DNA of 64,000 nt from Inia geoffrensis (taxonomy: Eukaryota; Chordata; Mammalia; Artiodactyla; Iniidae). The DNA is taken from assembly GCA_036417435.1 (NCBI GenBank), contig JAZAQT010000774.1, positions 558,001 through 622,000 on the forward strand. The letters are read 5' to 3'. This document shows, piece by piece, positions 12,363-25,000 of the stretch (position 1 is its first letter; each line of letters opens with the position of its first letter). The position numbers and the translations under genes are program-made. Under the pieces are notes generated by a model that worked only from the letters and a program-made list of their open reading frames with translations, had not been told where the DNA came from and made no database searches.

Positions 12363-14098
12363 TTCTCCAAAAAGGGCGTATGCGTTTTTTTCCTGAATAT
12401 ATTCAGGAAAAAACGCATACGCCCTTTTTGGCCAACCCGTCAAGCCTGCAATGGAAATCCGCACTACAATGAAGTCTCACTTCCCACTGATCAAAAGGGC
12501 CGTCAGAAAAAAGTGTAAAATCCAGAGAGGCAGAACAGGCCATGGAGAACCGGCAGCCTTGTTATGCTGATGGGCGAGATGTAAATTGCCAACAGCCACT
12601 CTGGAGAAGTGGATGGTGTTTCCTGGAACAAGGAAAAAAACAAGCTAGAGAGCCTAGGGCACTTCCAGTTATAGTGCTGTAGATTCGGAAAATTTGAATG
12701 ACAAAGACACAGCAACACCAAAGTTTGAAGCTGCTCTGTGTACGGGAACCTTGAGTATGGTACAACTTCAATATCTCAGAAAGAGAAAAATGGATATAGA
12801 AGTTGTGGAACATCCCTACAATGGAATATCACTCAACAATGAAATCAATGGCAACAGACCAGTAGCAGCATAATGAGTGGATTTAGTTACGATGATTCTA
12901 AGTGAAATAAGCCACACAGAAAAAGAAACATCATAAGATATCACTAATACAGGGAATGTAAACACGGCTACGCATGAACTGCATTTCAAAACACAACAGA
13001 GTCTCATATTTACAAAAGAAACTGATGCTTGCTTAAGGGGAAAGGAGAGTGGGGAGGCTGCGTAAAACCAGAGGTTGACATTAGGACAGATACCATTCCA
13101 TAAGCCAAATATATATTAGACAAGACCTACTCCTCGCTCTACCAAATGGAGTCAACACCCCGTATTCAAAACCTAGGAATACACCTGACTATGAAGAAAA
13201 TTAAAACCTGTACATATATAGGTCTCCATAAGAAAATCATTTGTGTACAGCAGCATACACACAGCAGTGTAAATAAGCTAAATGCACTTATAAAAATAAA
13301 TTTGAAAAAGAAATAACAAGGACTGTGAATTAGAGAGAAATTCTTAAATAAGTCCTTCAGGGATTGTGAGGAATCCTGGATTTACCACCTCTACATCCAC
13401 AGCTGTGGGAGAGATAAGGCTGGATACTTGGGGTTGATACTATTGGTGAGGGAATGCAGACCCATTGAGGTAAATGTGCATGGTTCCCATTCCACGGGCC
13501 CCAAATCTCCACGTTTATGGGATTTATGCTTCAGCTAAAATATGCATGGAAAACCCAGAATATGGTCCACGAAGTGATCAGGCAAAATTTCTAAAACTCA
13601 TCACCATTTTCCCCCCTGGTACTCGAGTTCGACTTTCCAGATGCGATATTAGCATTCTCCCCACTTGGAGAGTCAGTGCCTTTGACATCTTGTTTGGCAC
13701 AGTTTGCAATTTCCGTGGAAGATGAACAGGAATAAGGAGAACCAATGAGCAGCTAACTCGATGTGTCTAGACAGGCACATTGAACTCTGATTTCCCAACA
13801 GGAATTAGAATTCACCAAAGGCTCAGCATGCCATGCAGGAACGAGATTAGGGCCTGAAGCAATTCTTCGGGTTTGCGGTCAGCTCACATGAAAGCGAGCT
13901 GAGAAAAGGAGATTTTTGGCACTGTAACTCACAATCCTGCAGAGTTCCAAATGACCCCTATCATCCAAAAATTAATTGAAGGAAGGCTGTGAAGAGGACT
14001 TGAACGCGACACAGAATTGCAGAAAACAGATATCAGGTGGTAGATAAGTATTGCTCTGAAAGCGCAGGAAAAGAGGCAGCAGTTCGACAGTGATGCAC
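12363..14098 (+). repeat. Satellite monomer M8 (Y type)
   Basis: TTCTCC palindrome variant, then Y markers (CCACTGATC near 12486; AATGACAAAGACACAGCAAC near 12698). Confidence 0.9.
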
Positions 14099-15835
14099 TT
14101 GGCCATAATGGGCGTATGCTTTTTTTCCTGAATATATTCAGGAAACAAAAACATACGCCCTTTTTAGCCAACCGAGCAAGCCTGCAATGGAAATCCGCAC
14201 TACAATGAAGTCTCACTTCCCACCGATCAAAAGGGCCGTCCGAAAAATGTGTAAAATCCAGAGAGGCAGGACAGGCAATGGAGAACCGACAGCCTTGCTA
14301 TGCTGATGGGCGGCATGTAAATTGCCAACAGCCACTCTGGAGAAGTGGATGGTGTTTCCTGGAACCAAGAAAAAACCAAGCCAGAGAGCCTGGGGCACTT
14401 CCACTTCTGGTGCTATAGATTCGGAAAATTTAAATGAAAAAGACAGAGCCACACCAAAGTTTGGGGCTGCTCTGTGTACGGGAACCTTGACTATGGTACA
14501 ACTTCAATAGCCCAGAAAGAGAAAAACGGATATAGAAGTTGTGGTACATACCTCCAATGGAATATCACTCAACAATTAAATCAATGGCAACAGACCAGTA
14601 GCAGCATAATGAGTGGATTTAGTTACGATGATTCTAAGTGAAATAAGTCACACAGAAAAAGAAGCATCATAAAATATCACTAATACCGGGAATGTAAACA
14701 CGGCTATGCATGAACTGCATTTCAAAACACAACAGAGTCTCACATTTACAAAAGAAACTTATGCTTGCTAAAGGGGAAAGGAGAGTGGGGAGGCTGCATA
14801 AAACCAGAGGTTGACATTAGGACAGATACCATTCCATAAGCCAAATATATATTAGACAAGACCTACTCCTTGCTCAACCAAATGGACTCAACACCCCGTA
14901 TGCAAAACCTAGGAATATACCTGACTATGAAGAAAATTAAAACTCATACACTAATAAGTCTCCATAAGAAAATCATTTGTGTACAGCAGCATACACACAG
15001 CAGTGTAAATAAGCTAAATCCCCATATAAAAATAAATTTGAAAAAGAAAACAAAAGGACTGTGAAATAGAGAGAAATTCTAAAATAAGTCCTTCAGGGAT
15101 TGTGAGGAATCTTGGATTTACCACCTCTACATCCACGGCTGGGGGAGAGATAAGGCTGGACACTTGGGGCTGATACTATTGGTGAGGGAATGCAGACACT
15201 TTGAGGTAATGGTGCATGTTTCCTATTCCACGGGTCCCAAATCTCCACGTTTAAGGGATTTATCCTTCAGCTAAAATATGCATGGAATTCTCAGAATATG
15301 GTCCACTAAGTGTTCAGGCAAAATTTCTAAAACTCATCGCCATTTTCACCCCCTGGTACTCGAGTTCGCCGTTCCAGATGCGATATTAACATTCTCCCCA
15401 CTTGGAGAGTCAGCGCCTTTGACCTCTTGTTTCGCACAGTTTGCAATTTCTGTGGAAGATGAACAGGAATAAGGAGAACCAATGTGCGGCTAACTCGATG
15501 TGTTTGGACAGGCACATTGAACTCTGATTTCACTACAGGAAGAAGAATTCACCAAAGGCTCAGCATGCCATGCCAGAACGAGATTAAGGCCTAAAGCATT
15601 TCTTCGGGTTTGCGGTCAGCTCACTAGAAAGCGAGTTGAGAAAAGGAGATTTTTGGCACTGTAACTCACAATCCTGCAGAGTTCCAAATGACCCCTATCA
15701 TCCAAAAATTTATTGAAGGAAGGCTGTGAAGAGAACTTGAACGCGACACAGAATTGCAGAAAACAGATATCAGGTGGTAAAAAAGAAATGCTCTGAAAGC
15801 GTAGGAAAAGAGGCAGCAGTTCGACAGTGAGGCAC
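14099..15835 (+). repeat. Satellite monomer M9 (X type, switching to a third type)
   Basis: It begins with X markers and keeps them to about 15,064. The last ~700 bp lack the X end markers and instead match the ends of M10-M12 (TCTGTGGAAGATGAACAGG near 15448; GTCCACTAAGTGTTCAGG near 15302). The palindrome carries CATAATGGG instead of CAAAAAGGG in its left arm. A second likely recombinant. Confidence 0.88.
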
Positions 15836-17587
15836 TTGGCCAAAAAGGGCGTATGCGTTTTTTCCTGAATATATTCTGGAAAAAACGCATACGCCCTTTT
15901 TGGCCAACCAAGCAAGCCTGCAATGGAAATCCGCACTACAAGGAAGTCTCACTTCCCACCGATCAAAAGGGCCTTCCGAAAAAAGTGTAAAATCCAGAGA
16001 GGCAGGACAGGCCACGGAGAACCGGCAGCCTTGTTATGCTGATGGGCGGGATGTAAATTGCCAACAGCCACTCTGGAGAAGTGGATGGTGTTTCCTGGAA
16101 CAAAGAAAAAACAAGCTAGAAAGCCTAGGGCACTTCCACTTATGGTGCTATAGATCCGGAAAATTTAAATGAAAAAGACACAGCCACACCAAAGTTTGGG
16201 GCTGCTCTGTGTACGGGAACCTTGACTATGGTACAACTTCAATAGCCCAGAAAGAGAACAATGGATATAGAAGTTGTGGTACATCCCTACAATGGAATAT
16301 CTCTCAACAATGAAATCTCACTCAACACTGAAATCAATGGCAACAGACCAGTAGCAGCATAATGAGTGGATATAGTTACGATGATTCTAAGTTAAATAGT
16401 CACACAGAAAAAGAAACATCATAAGATATCACTAATACCCAGAATGTAAACACGACTACGCATAAACTGCATTTCAAAACACAACAGAGTCTCACATTTA
16501 CAAAAGAAACTTAGGCTTGCTTAAGGGGAAAGGACAGTGGGGAGGCTGCCTAAAACCAGAGGTTGACATTAGGACAGATACCATTCCATAAGCCAAATAT
16601 ATATTAGACAAGACCTACTCCTCGCTCAACCAAATGGACTGAACACACCGTATTCAAAGCCTAGGAATATACCTGACTATGAAGAAAATTAAAACCCATA
16701 CATTTATAGGTCTCCATAAGAAAATCATTTGTGTACAAAAGCATACACACAGCAGTGTAAATAAGCTAAATCCCCTTATAAAAATAAATTTGGAAAAGAA
16801 AACACAAGGACTGTGAAATAGAGAGAAATTCTTAAGTAAGTCCTTCAGGGCTTGTGAGGAATCTTGGATTTACCACCTCTACATCCACAGCTGGGTGAGA
16901 GATAAGGTTGGACACTTGGGGCTGATACTATTGGTGAGGGAATGCAGACCCTTTGAGGTAATGGTGCATGGTTCCCATTCCAAGGGTCCCAAATCTCCAC
17001 GTTTAAGGGATTTATCCTTCAGCTAAAATATGCATGGAATTCCCAGAATATGGTACACGAAGTGTTCAGGCAAAATTTCTAAAACATATCGCCATTTTCG
17101 CCCCCTGGTACTCGAGTTCGCCGTTCCAGATGCGATATTAACATTCTCCCCACTTGGAGAGTCAGTGCCTTTGACCTCTTGTTTCGCACAGTTTGCAATA
17201 TCTGTGGAAGATGAACAGGAATAAGGAGAACCAATGTGCGGCTAACTCGATGTGTTTGGACAGGCACATTGAACTCTGATTTCACTACAGGAAGAAGAAT
17301 TCACCAAAGGATCAGCATGCCATGCCAGAACGAGATTAAGGCCTAAAGCAATTCTTCGGGTTTGCGGTCAGCTCACAAGAAAGCGAGTTGAGAAAAGGAG
17401 ATTTGTGGCACTGTAACTCACAATCCTGCAGAGTTCCAAATGACCCCTATCATCCAAAAATTTATTGAAGGAAGGCTGTGAAGAGAACTTGAATGCGACA
17501 CAGAATTGCAGAAAACAGATATCAGGTGGTAAAAAAGAAATGCTCTGAAAGCGTAGGAAAACAGGCAGCAGTTCGACAGTGATGCAC
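15836..17587 (+). repeat. Satellite monomer M10 (18-bp-insertion type)
   Basis: 1,752 bp because an 18-bp tandem duplication (CTCACTCAACAATGAAAT and a one-base variant) lies near 16,300-16,335. The palindrome centre is altered to ATATTCTGG. Adjacent M11 shares both features at an offset of 1,752 bp. Confidence 0.92.
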
Positions 17588-19338
17588 TTGGCCAAAAAGG
17601 GCGTATGCGTTTTTTCCTGAATATATTCTGGAAAAAACGCATAAGCCCTTTTTGGCCAACCAAGCAAGCCTGCAATGGAAATCCGCACTACAAGGAAGTC
17701 TCACTTCCCACCGATCAAAAGGGCCTTCTGAAAAAAGTGTAAAATCCAGAGAGGCAGGACAGGCCACGGAGAACCGGCAGCCTTGTTATGCTGATGGGCG
17801 GGATGTAAATTGCCAACAGCCACTCTGGAGAAGTGGATGGTGTTTCCTGGAACAAAGAAAAAACAAGCTAGAAAGGTAGGGCACTTCCACTTATGGTGCT
17901 ATAGATTCGGAAAATTTAAATGAAAAAGACACAGCCACACCAAAGTTTGGGGCTGCTCTGTGTACGGGAACCTTGACTATGGTACAACTTCAATAGCCCA
18001 GAAAGAGAAAAATGGATATAGAAGTTGTGGTACATCCCTACAATGGAATATCTCTCAACAATGAAATCTCACTCAACAATGAAATCAATGGCAACAGACC
18101 AGTAGCAGCATAATGAGTGGATATAGTTATGATGATTCTAAGTTAAATAGTCACACAGAAAAAGAAACATCATAAGATATCACTAATACCCGGAATGTAA
18201 ACACGACTACGCATAAACTGCATTTCAAAACACAACAGAGTCTCACATTTACAAAAGAAACTTAGGCTTGCTTAAGGGGAAAGGAGAGTGGGGAGGCTGC
18301 CTAAAACCAGAGGTTGACATTAGGACAGATACCATTCCATTAGCCAAATATATATTAGACAAGACCTACTCCTCGCTCAACCAAATGGACTGAACACACC
18401 GTATTCAAAGCCTAGGAATATACCTGACTATGAAGAAAATTAAAACCCATACATTTATAGGTCTCCATAAGAAAATCATTTGTGTACAACAGCATACACA
18501 CAGCAGTGTAAATAAGCTAAATCCCCTTATAAAAATAAATTTGGAAAAGAAAACACAAGGACTGTGAAATAGAGAGAAATTCTTAAGTAAGTCCTTCAGG
18601 GCTTGTGAGGAATCTTGGATTTACCACCTCTACATCCACAGCTGGGTGAGAGATAAGGTTGGACACTTGGGGCTGATACTATTGGTGAGGGAATGCAGAC
18701 CCTTTGAGGTAATGGTGCATGGTTCCCATTCCACGGGTCCCAAATCTCCACGTTTAAGGGATTTATCCTTCAGCTAAAATATGCATGGAATTCCCAGAAT
18801 ATGGTCCACGAAGTGTTCAGGCAAAATTTCTAAAACTCATCGCCATTTTCGCCCCCTGGTACGCGAGTTCGCCGTTCCAGATGCGATATTAACATTCTCC
18901 CCACTTGGAGAGTCAGTGCCTTTGACCTCTTGTTTCGCACAGTTTGCAATTTCTGTGGAAGATGAACAGGAATAAGGAGAACCAATGTGCGGCTAACTCG
19001 ATGTGCTTGGACAGGCACATTGAACTCTGATTTCCCTACAGGAAGAAGAATTCACCAAAGGCTCAGCATGCCATGCCAGAACGAGATTAGGGCCTAAAGC
19101 AATTCTTCGGGTTTGCGGACAGCTCACAAGAAAGCGAGTTGAGAAAAGGAGATTTTTGACACTGTAACTCACAAGCCTGCAGAGTTCCAAATGACCACTA
19201 TCATCCAAAAATTTATTGAAGGAAGACTGTGAAGAGGACTTGAACGCGACGCAGAATTGCAGAAAACAGATATCAGGTGGTAGATAAGAATTGCTCTGAA
19301 AACGTAGGAAAAGAGGCAGCAGTTCGACAGTGATGCAC
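17588..19338 (+). repeat. Satellite monomer M11 (18-bp-insertion type)
   Basis: 1,751 bp, nearly a direct copy of M10, with the same 18-bp duplication near 18,055-18,090. It has a small private deletion near 17,876, where GAAAGGTAGGG replaces GAAAGCCTAGGG. Confidence 0.92.
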
Positions 19339-20194
19339 TTGGGCAAAAAGGGCGTATGCGTTTTTTCCTGATTATATTCAGGAAAAAACGCATACACCCT
19401 TTTTGGCCAACCAAGCAAGCCTGTAATGGACATCCGCACTACAAGGAAGTCTCACTTCCCACCGATCAAAAGGGCCGTCTGAAAAAAGTGTAAAATCCAG
19501 AGAGGCATGACAGGCCACGGAGAACCGGCAGCCTTGTTTTGCTGATGGGCGGGATGTAAATTGCTAACAGCCACTCTGGAGAAGTGGATGGTGTTTCCTG
19601 GAACAAAGAAAAAAACAAGCTAGAGAGCCTAGGGCACTTCCACTTATGGTGCTATAGATTCGGAAAATTGAAATGAAAAAGACACAGCCACACCAAAGTT
19701 TGGGGCTGCTCTGTGTTCGGGAACCTTGACTATGGTACAACTTCAATAGCCCAGAAAGAGAAAAATGGATATAGAAGTTGTGGTACATCCCTACAATAGA
19801 ATATCACTCAACAATGAAATCTCACTCAACAATGAAATCAATGGCAACAGACCAGTAGCAGCATAATGAGTGGATATAGTTACGATGATTCTAAGTGACA
19901 TAGTCACACAGAAAAAGAAACATCATAAGATATCACTAATACCAGGAATGTAAACACGACAACGCATGAACTGCATTTCAAAACACAACAGAGTCTCCCA
20001 TTTACAAAATAAACTTATGCTTGCTCAAGGGGAAAGGAGAGTGGGGATGCTGCATAAAACCAGAGGTTGACATTAGGACAGATAATATTCCATAAGCCAA
20101 ATATATATTAGACAAGACCTACTCCTCGCTCAACCAAATGGACTCAACACACTGTATTCAAAACCTAGGAATATACCTGACTATGAAGAAAATT

Positions 20195-20206
20195 AAAACC
20201 CATACA
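20195..20206 (+). repeat. L1 target-site duplication, left copy
   Basis: AAAACCCATACA, directly preceded by TT, so the original site reads TT/AAAA, the preferred L1 endonuclease cut. Other monomers carry the uninterrupted site. Confidence 0.93.
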
Positions 20207-20526
20207 GTCTCCGCTGCCGTGACAAGGAGCCGGGCGGGCGGCGGGCGCGCTCCCCGCGGCCCCGGAATGACTTGTCGGGGCTCCCCTCTGGCGCCTTTGC
20301 TGCTCCTCTCTCTGCACGGTTGTGGACGTCATGAAGCCCAGTTGAAGTGATGCTGATCAGTCCCACGACTGTGTAAAGCAGTTTTGTTCCTGATTATAAA
20401 AATAGCTATTATAGGCTTTTTCCACACGCTCAGCAAACTGAGGAGTTCTGTGGAACCGGGTGTGAGGCATCTACACGCGACCCCCTGTGAGCAAGTGAAA
20501 CTAGACTGAGCACAATGGATAAAAAG
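20207..20526 (+). other. GC-rich 5' head of the L1, origin uncertain
   Basis: The first ~130 bp are rich in CpG (a GCCGGGCGGGCGGCGGGCGC-like stretch near 20,229) and unlike the A-rich remainder of the element. Up to about 20,526 it reads like spliced exon-type sequence and ends ATGGATAAAAAG before the A-rich L1 leader. It could be the native 5' UTR promoter of this L1 lineage or host sequence captured by an upstream promoter (5' transduction). Confidence 0.5.
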
Positions 20527-21081
20527 GTAACAATCTCAACCAAAAGTTGAAGAGAGACAGAAATAAAAAGAGAAAGGAGTAGCTAAAAGAAGACCAGAGC
20601 AAAAGGAATCAGGACTCTACCTCTGAGGGGAGAGAGCCAACTTCAGAACACTGGTCCACAAGAGATTTCCCAGCACCACATAATATCAAACGGCGAAAAT
20701 CTCCCTGGGATCTCCACCTTAACACCAGCACCCAGCTTCACTCAACGGCCAGCAAGCTACACTGCTGGAAAACCTATGCCAAACAACTAGCAAAACAGAA
20801 ACACAACCCCACCCATTAACAGAGAGGCTGCCTAAAATCATAATAAGTCCAGAGGCACCCCAAAACACACCACCAGACGTGGACCTGCCCACCAGAGAGA
20901 CAAGATCCAGCCTCATCCACCAGAACACAAGCACTAGTCCCCTCCACCAGGAAGTATACACAACCCACTAGACCAACTGGAGACAGACATCAAAAACAAC
21001 GGGAACTACGAACATGTAGCCTGCAAAAAAAAAAAAAAAAAAAAAAAAAAAGGGGACCCCAAACACAGTAAGATAAGCAAA
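20527..21081 (+). promoter_or_regulatory. L1 5' UTR, A-rich part
   Basis: Non-coding leader before the ORF1 start, resembling cetartiodactyl L1 leader sequence (adenine and cytosine rich, stops in all frames). It contains a 27-A run at 21,025-21,051. Promoter activity is assumed from the family and not seen in the sequence. Confidence 0.7.
21025..21051 (+). repeat. 27-A homopolymer inside the L1 5' UTR
   Basis: An uninterrupted run of 27 A lies 30 bp upstream of the ORF1 start. It is not at an insertion boundary, since leader sequence continues on both sides. Likely expansion of a short A run native to the leader; length may be unreliable in the assembly. Confidence 0.9.
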
Positions 21082-21989
21082 ATGAGAAGACAGAAAAACA
21101 CACAGCAGATGAAGGAGCAAAATAAAAATGCACCAGACCTAACAAATGAAGAGGTAATAGGCAGTCTACCTGAAAAAGAATTCAGAATAATGATAGTAAA
21201 GATGATCCAGAATCTCGGAAATAGAATGGAGCCAAGGATGGAGAAGATGCAAGAAATGTTTAACAAAGATCTAGAAGAACTAAAGAACAAACAAACAGAG
21301 ATGAACAACACAAAAACTGAAATGAAAAATACACTAGATGGGATCAATAGCAGAATAACTGAGGCAGAAGAACGGATAAGTGACCTGGAAGATAAACTAG
21401 TGGAAATAACGACTGCAGAGCAGAATAAAGAAAAAAGAATGAAAAGAACTGAGGACAGTCTCAGAGGCCTCTGGGACAATATTAAACGCACCAACATTCG
21501 AATTATAGGGGTTCCAGAGGATGAAGAGAAAAAGAAAGGGACTGAGAAAATATTTGAAGAGATTATAGTTGAAAACTTCCCTAATATGGGAAAGGAAATA
21601 GTTAACCAAGTCCAGGAAGCAGAGAGAGTCCCATACAGGATAAACCCAAGGAGAAATACGCCAAGACACATATTAATCAAACTCTCAAAAATTAAATACA
21701 AAGAAAGCATATTAAAAGCAGCAAGGGAAAAAAAAAACAAATAACACACAAGGGAATCCCCATAAGGCTAACAGCTGATCTCTCAGCAGAAACTCTGCAA
21801 GCCAGAAGGGAGTGGCAGTACATACTGAAAGTGATGAAGGAGAAAAGCCTGCAACCACGATTACTCTACCCAGCAAAGATCTCATTCAGATTTGATGGAG
21901 AAATTAAAACCTTCACAGACAAGCAAAAGCTGAGAGAGTTCAGCACCACCAAACCAGCTTTACAACAAGTGCTAAAGGAACTTCTCTAG
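21082..21989 (+). pseudogene. ORF1: L1 ORF1 (RNA-binding protein), one frameshift
   Basis: ORF1p is the RNA-binding chaperone that trimerises and coats L1 RNA. The start codon at 21,082 opens a frame of 220 residues with a basic N-terminus and a heptad-rich coiled coil from about residue 50 to 120 (EELKNKQTEMNNTKTEMKN and following). An RRM-like part follows around residues 135-175 (NIRIIGVPEDEEKKKGTEKI) and then the start of the C-terminal domain (RRNTPRHILIKLSKIKYKES). The frame stops at 21,742 just after a run of 10 A at 21,728-21,737. In another frame the expected C-terminal coding sequence continues to a TAG at 21,987. The run length is two more than a continuous frame would need, so the break is a homopolymer change. 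Without it the product would be about 301 residues. Confidence 0.92.
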
Positions 21990-22047
21990 ACAAGAAACAC
22001 AAGAGAAGGAAAGGACCTATAACAACGAACCCAAAACAATTTAGAAA

Positions 22048-25000
22048 ATGGGAATAGGAGCATACATATCGATAATTACCTTAAATGTAAATGGACTAAA
22101 TGCTCCCACCAAAAGACACAGATTGGCTGAATGGATACAAAAACAATACCCATATATATGCTGTCTACAAGAGACCCACTTCAGACCTAGAGACACATAC
22201 AGACTGAAAGTAAGGGGATGGAAAAAGATGTTCCATGCAAATGGAAATCAAAAGAAAGCTGGAGTAGCAATTCTCATATCAGACAAAATAGACTTTAAAA
22301 TAAAGACCATTACAAGAGACAAAGAAGGACACTACATAATGATTAAGGGATCGATCCAAGAAGAAGATATAACAATTGTAAATATTTATGCACCTAACAC
22401 AGGAGCACCTCAATACATAAGGCAAAAACTAACAGCCATAAAAAGGGGAAATCGACAGTAATACATTCATAGTAGGGGACTTCAACACCCCACTTTCACC
22501 AATGGACAGATCATCCAAAATGAAAATAAATAAGGAAACACAAGCCTTAAATGATACATTAAACAAGATGGACTTAATTGATATCTATAGGACACTCCAT
22601 CTAAAAACAACAGAATACACATTTTTCTCAAGTGCTCATGGAACATTCTCCAGGATAGATCATATCTTGGGTCACAAATCAAGCCTTGGTAAATTTAAGA
22701 AAATTGAAATTATATCAAGTATCTTCTCCGACCACAACACCATGAGATTAGATATCAATTACAGGAAAAGATCTGTAAAAAATACAAACACATGGAGGCT
22801 AAACAATACATTACTCAATAATGAAGTGATCACTGAAGAAATCAAAGAGGAAATTAAAAAATACCTAGAAACAAATGACAATGGAGACACAACGACCCAA
22901 AACCTATGGGATGCTGCAAAAGCAGTTCTAAGAGGGAAGTTTATAGCAATACAAGCCCACCTTAAGAAGCAGGAAACATCTCGAATAAACAACCTAACCT
23001 TACACCTAAAGCAATTAGAGAAAGAAGAACAAAAAAACCCCAAACTGAGTAGAAGGAAAGAAATTATAAAAATCAGATCAGAAATAAACGAAAAAGAAAT
23101 GAAGGAAACAATAGCAAAGATCAATAAAACTAAAAGTTCGTTCTTTGAGAAGATAAACAAAATAGATAAACCTTTAGCCAGACTCATCAAGAAAAAAAGG
23201 GAGAAGACTCAAATCAATAGAATTAGAAATGAAAAAGGAGAAGTAACAACTGACACGGCAGAAATAAAAATGATCATGAGAGATTACTACAAGCAACTCT
23301 ATGCCAATAAATTGGACAATCTGGAAGAAATGGACACATTCTTAGAAATGCACAAACTACCAAGACTGAATCAGGAAGAAATAGAAAATATGAACAGACC
23401 AATCACAAACACTGAAATTGAAACTGTGATTAAAAATCTTCCAACAAACAAAAGCCCAGGACCAGATGGCTTCACAGCTGAATTCTATCAAGCATTTAGA
23501 GAAGAGCTAACACCTATCCTTCTCAAACTCTTCCAAAACATAGCAGAGGGAGGAACACTCCCCAATTCCTTCTACGAGGCCACCATCACCTTGATACCAA
23601 AACCAGACAAGGATGTCACAAAGAAAGAAAACTACAGGCCAATATCACTGATGAACATAGATGCAAAAATCCTCAGCAAAATACTAGCAAACAGAATCCA
23701 ACAGCACATCAAAAGGATCATACACCATGATCAAGTGGGGTTTATTCCAGGAATGCAAGGATTCTTCAATATACGCAAGTCTATCAATGTGATACACCAT
23801 ATTAACCAATTGAAGGAGAAAAACCATATGATCATCTCAATAGATGCAGAGAAAGCTTTTGACAAAATTCAACACCCATTTATGATAAAAAACCTACAGA
23901 AAGTAGGCATAGAGGGACCTTTCCTCAACATAATAAAGGCCATATATGACAAACCCACAGCCAACATCATCCTCAATGGTGAAAAACTGAAAGCATTTCC
24001 ACTAAGATCAGGAACAAGACAAGGTTGCCCACTCTCACCACTCCTATTCAACATAGTTTTGGAAGTTTTAGCCACAGCAATCAGAGAAGAAAAGGAAATA
24101 AAAGGAATCCAAATCGGAAAAGAAGAAGTAAAGCTGTCACTGTTTGCAGATGACATGATACTATACATAGAGAATCCTAAAGATGCTACCAGAAAACTAC
24201 TAGAGATAATCAATGAATTTGGTAAAGTAGCAGGATACAAAATTAATGCACAGAAATCTCTGGCATTCCTATATACTAGTGATGAAAAATCTGAAAGTGA
24301 AATCAAGAAAACACTCCCATTTACCATTGCAACAAAAAGAATAAAATACCTAGGAATATACCTACCTAGGGAGACAATAGACCTGTATGCAGAAAATTAT
24401 AAGACACTGATGAAAGAAATTAAAGACGATACAAATAGATGGAGGGATATACCATGTTCTTGGATTGGAAGAATCAACATAGTAAAAATGACTCTACTAC
24501 CCAAAGCAATCTATAGATTCAATGCAATCCCTATCAAACTGCCACTGGCATTTTTCACAGAATTAGAAAAAAAATTTTCACAATTTGTATGGAAACACAG
24601 AAGACCCCGAATAGCTAAAGCAATCTTGAGAGCGAAAAACGGAGCTGGAGGAATCAGGCTCCCTGACTTCAGACTATACTACAAAGCTACAGTAATCAAG
24701 ACAGTATGGTACTGGCACAAAAACAGAACGATAGATCAATGGAACAGAATAGAAAGCCCAGAGATAAACCCACGCACATATGGACACCTTATCTTTGATA
24801 ATGGTGGCAGGAATATACAGTGGAGAAAGGACAGCCTCTTCAATAAGTGGTGCTGGGAAAACTGGACAGCTACATGTCAAAGTATGAGCTTAGATCACTC
24901 CCTAACACCATACACAAAAATAAGCTCAAAATGGATTCAAGACCTAAATGTAAGGCCAGAAACTATCAAACTTTTAGAGGAAAACATAGGCAGAACACTC

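Noticed and set aside
20138..20350. A 70-residue open frame crossing the satellite/L1 boundary
   Set aside because: It joins satellite to the L1 head by chance at the insertion point and has no independent support.
22759..23190. Minus-strand open frames inside the L1 (143 and 152 residues, also 247 residues at 21,006-21,749)
   Set aside because: They are antisense shadows of ORF1 and ORF2, which account for the sequence fully.
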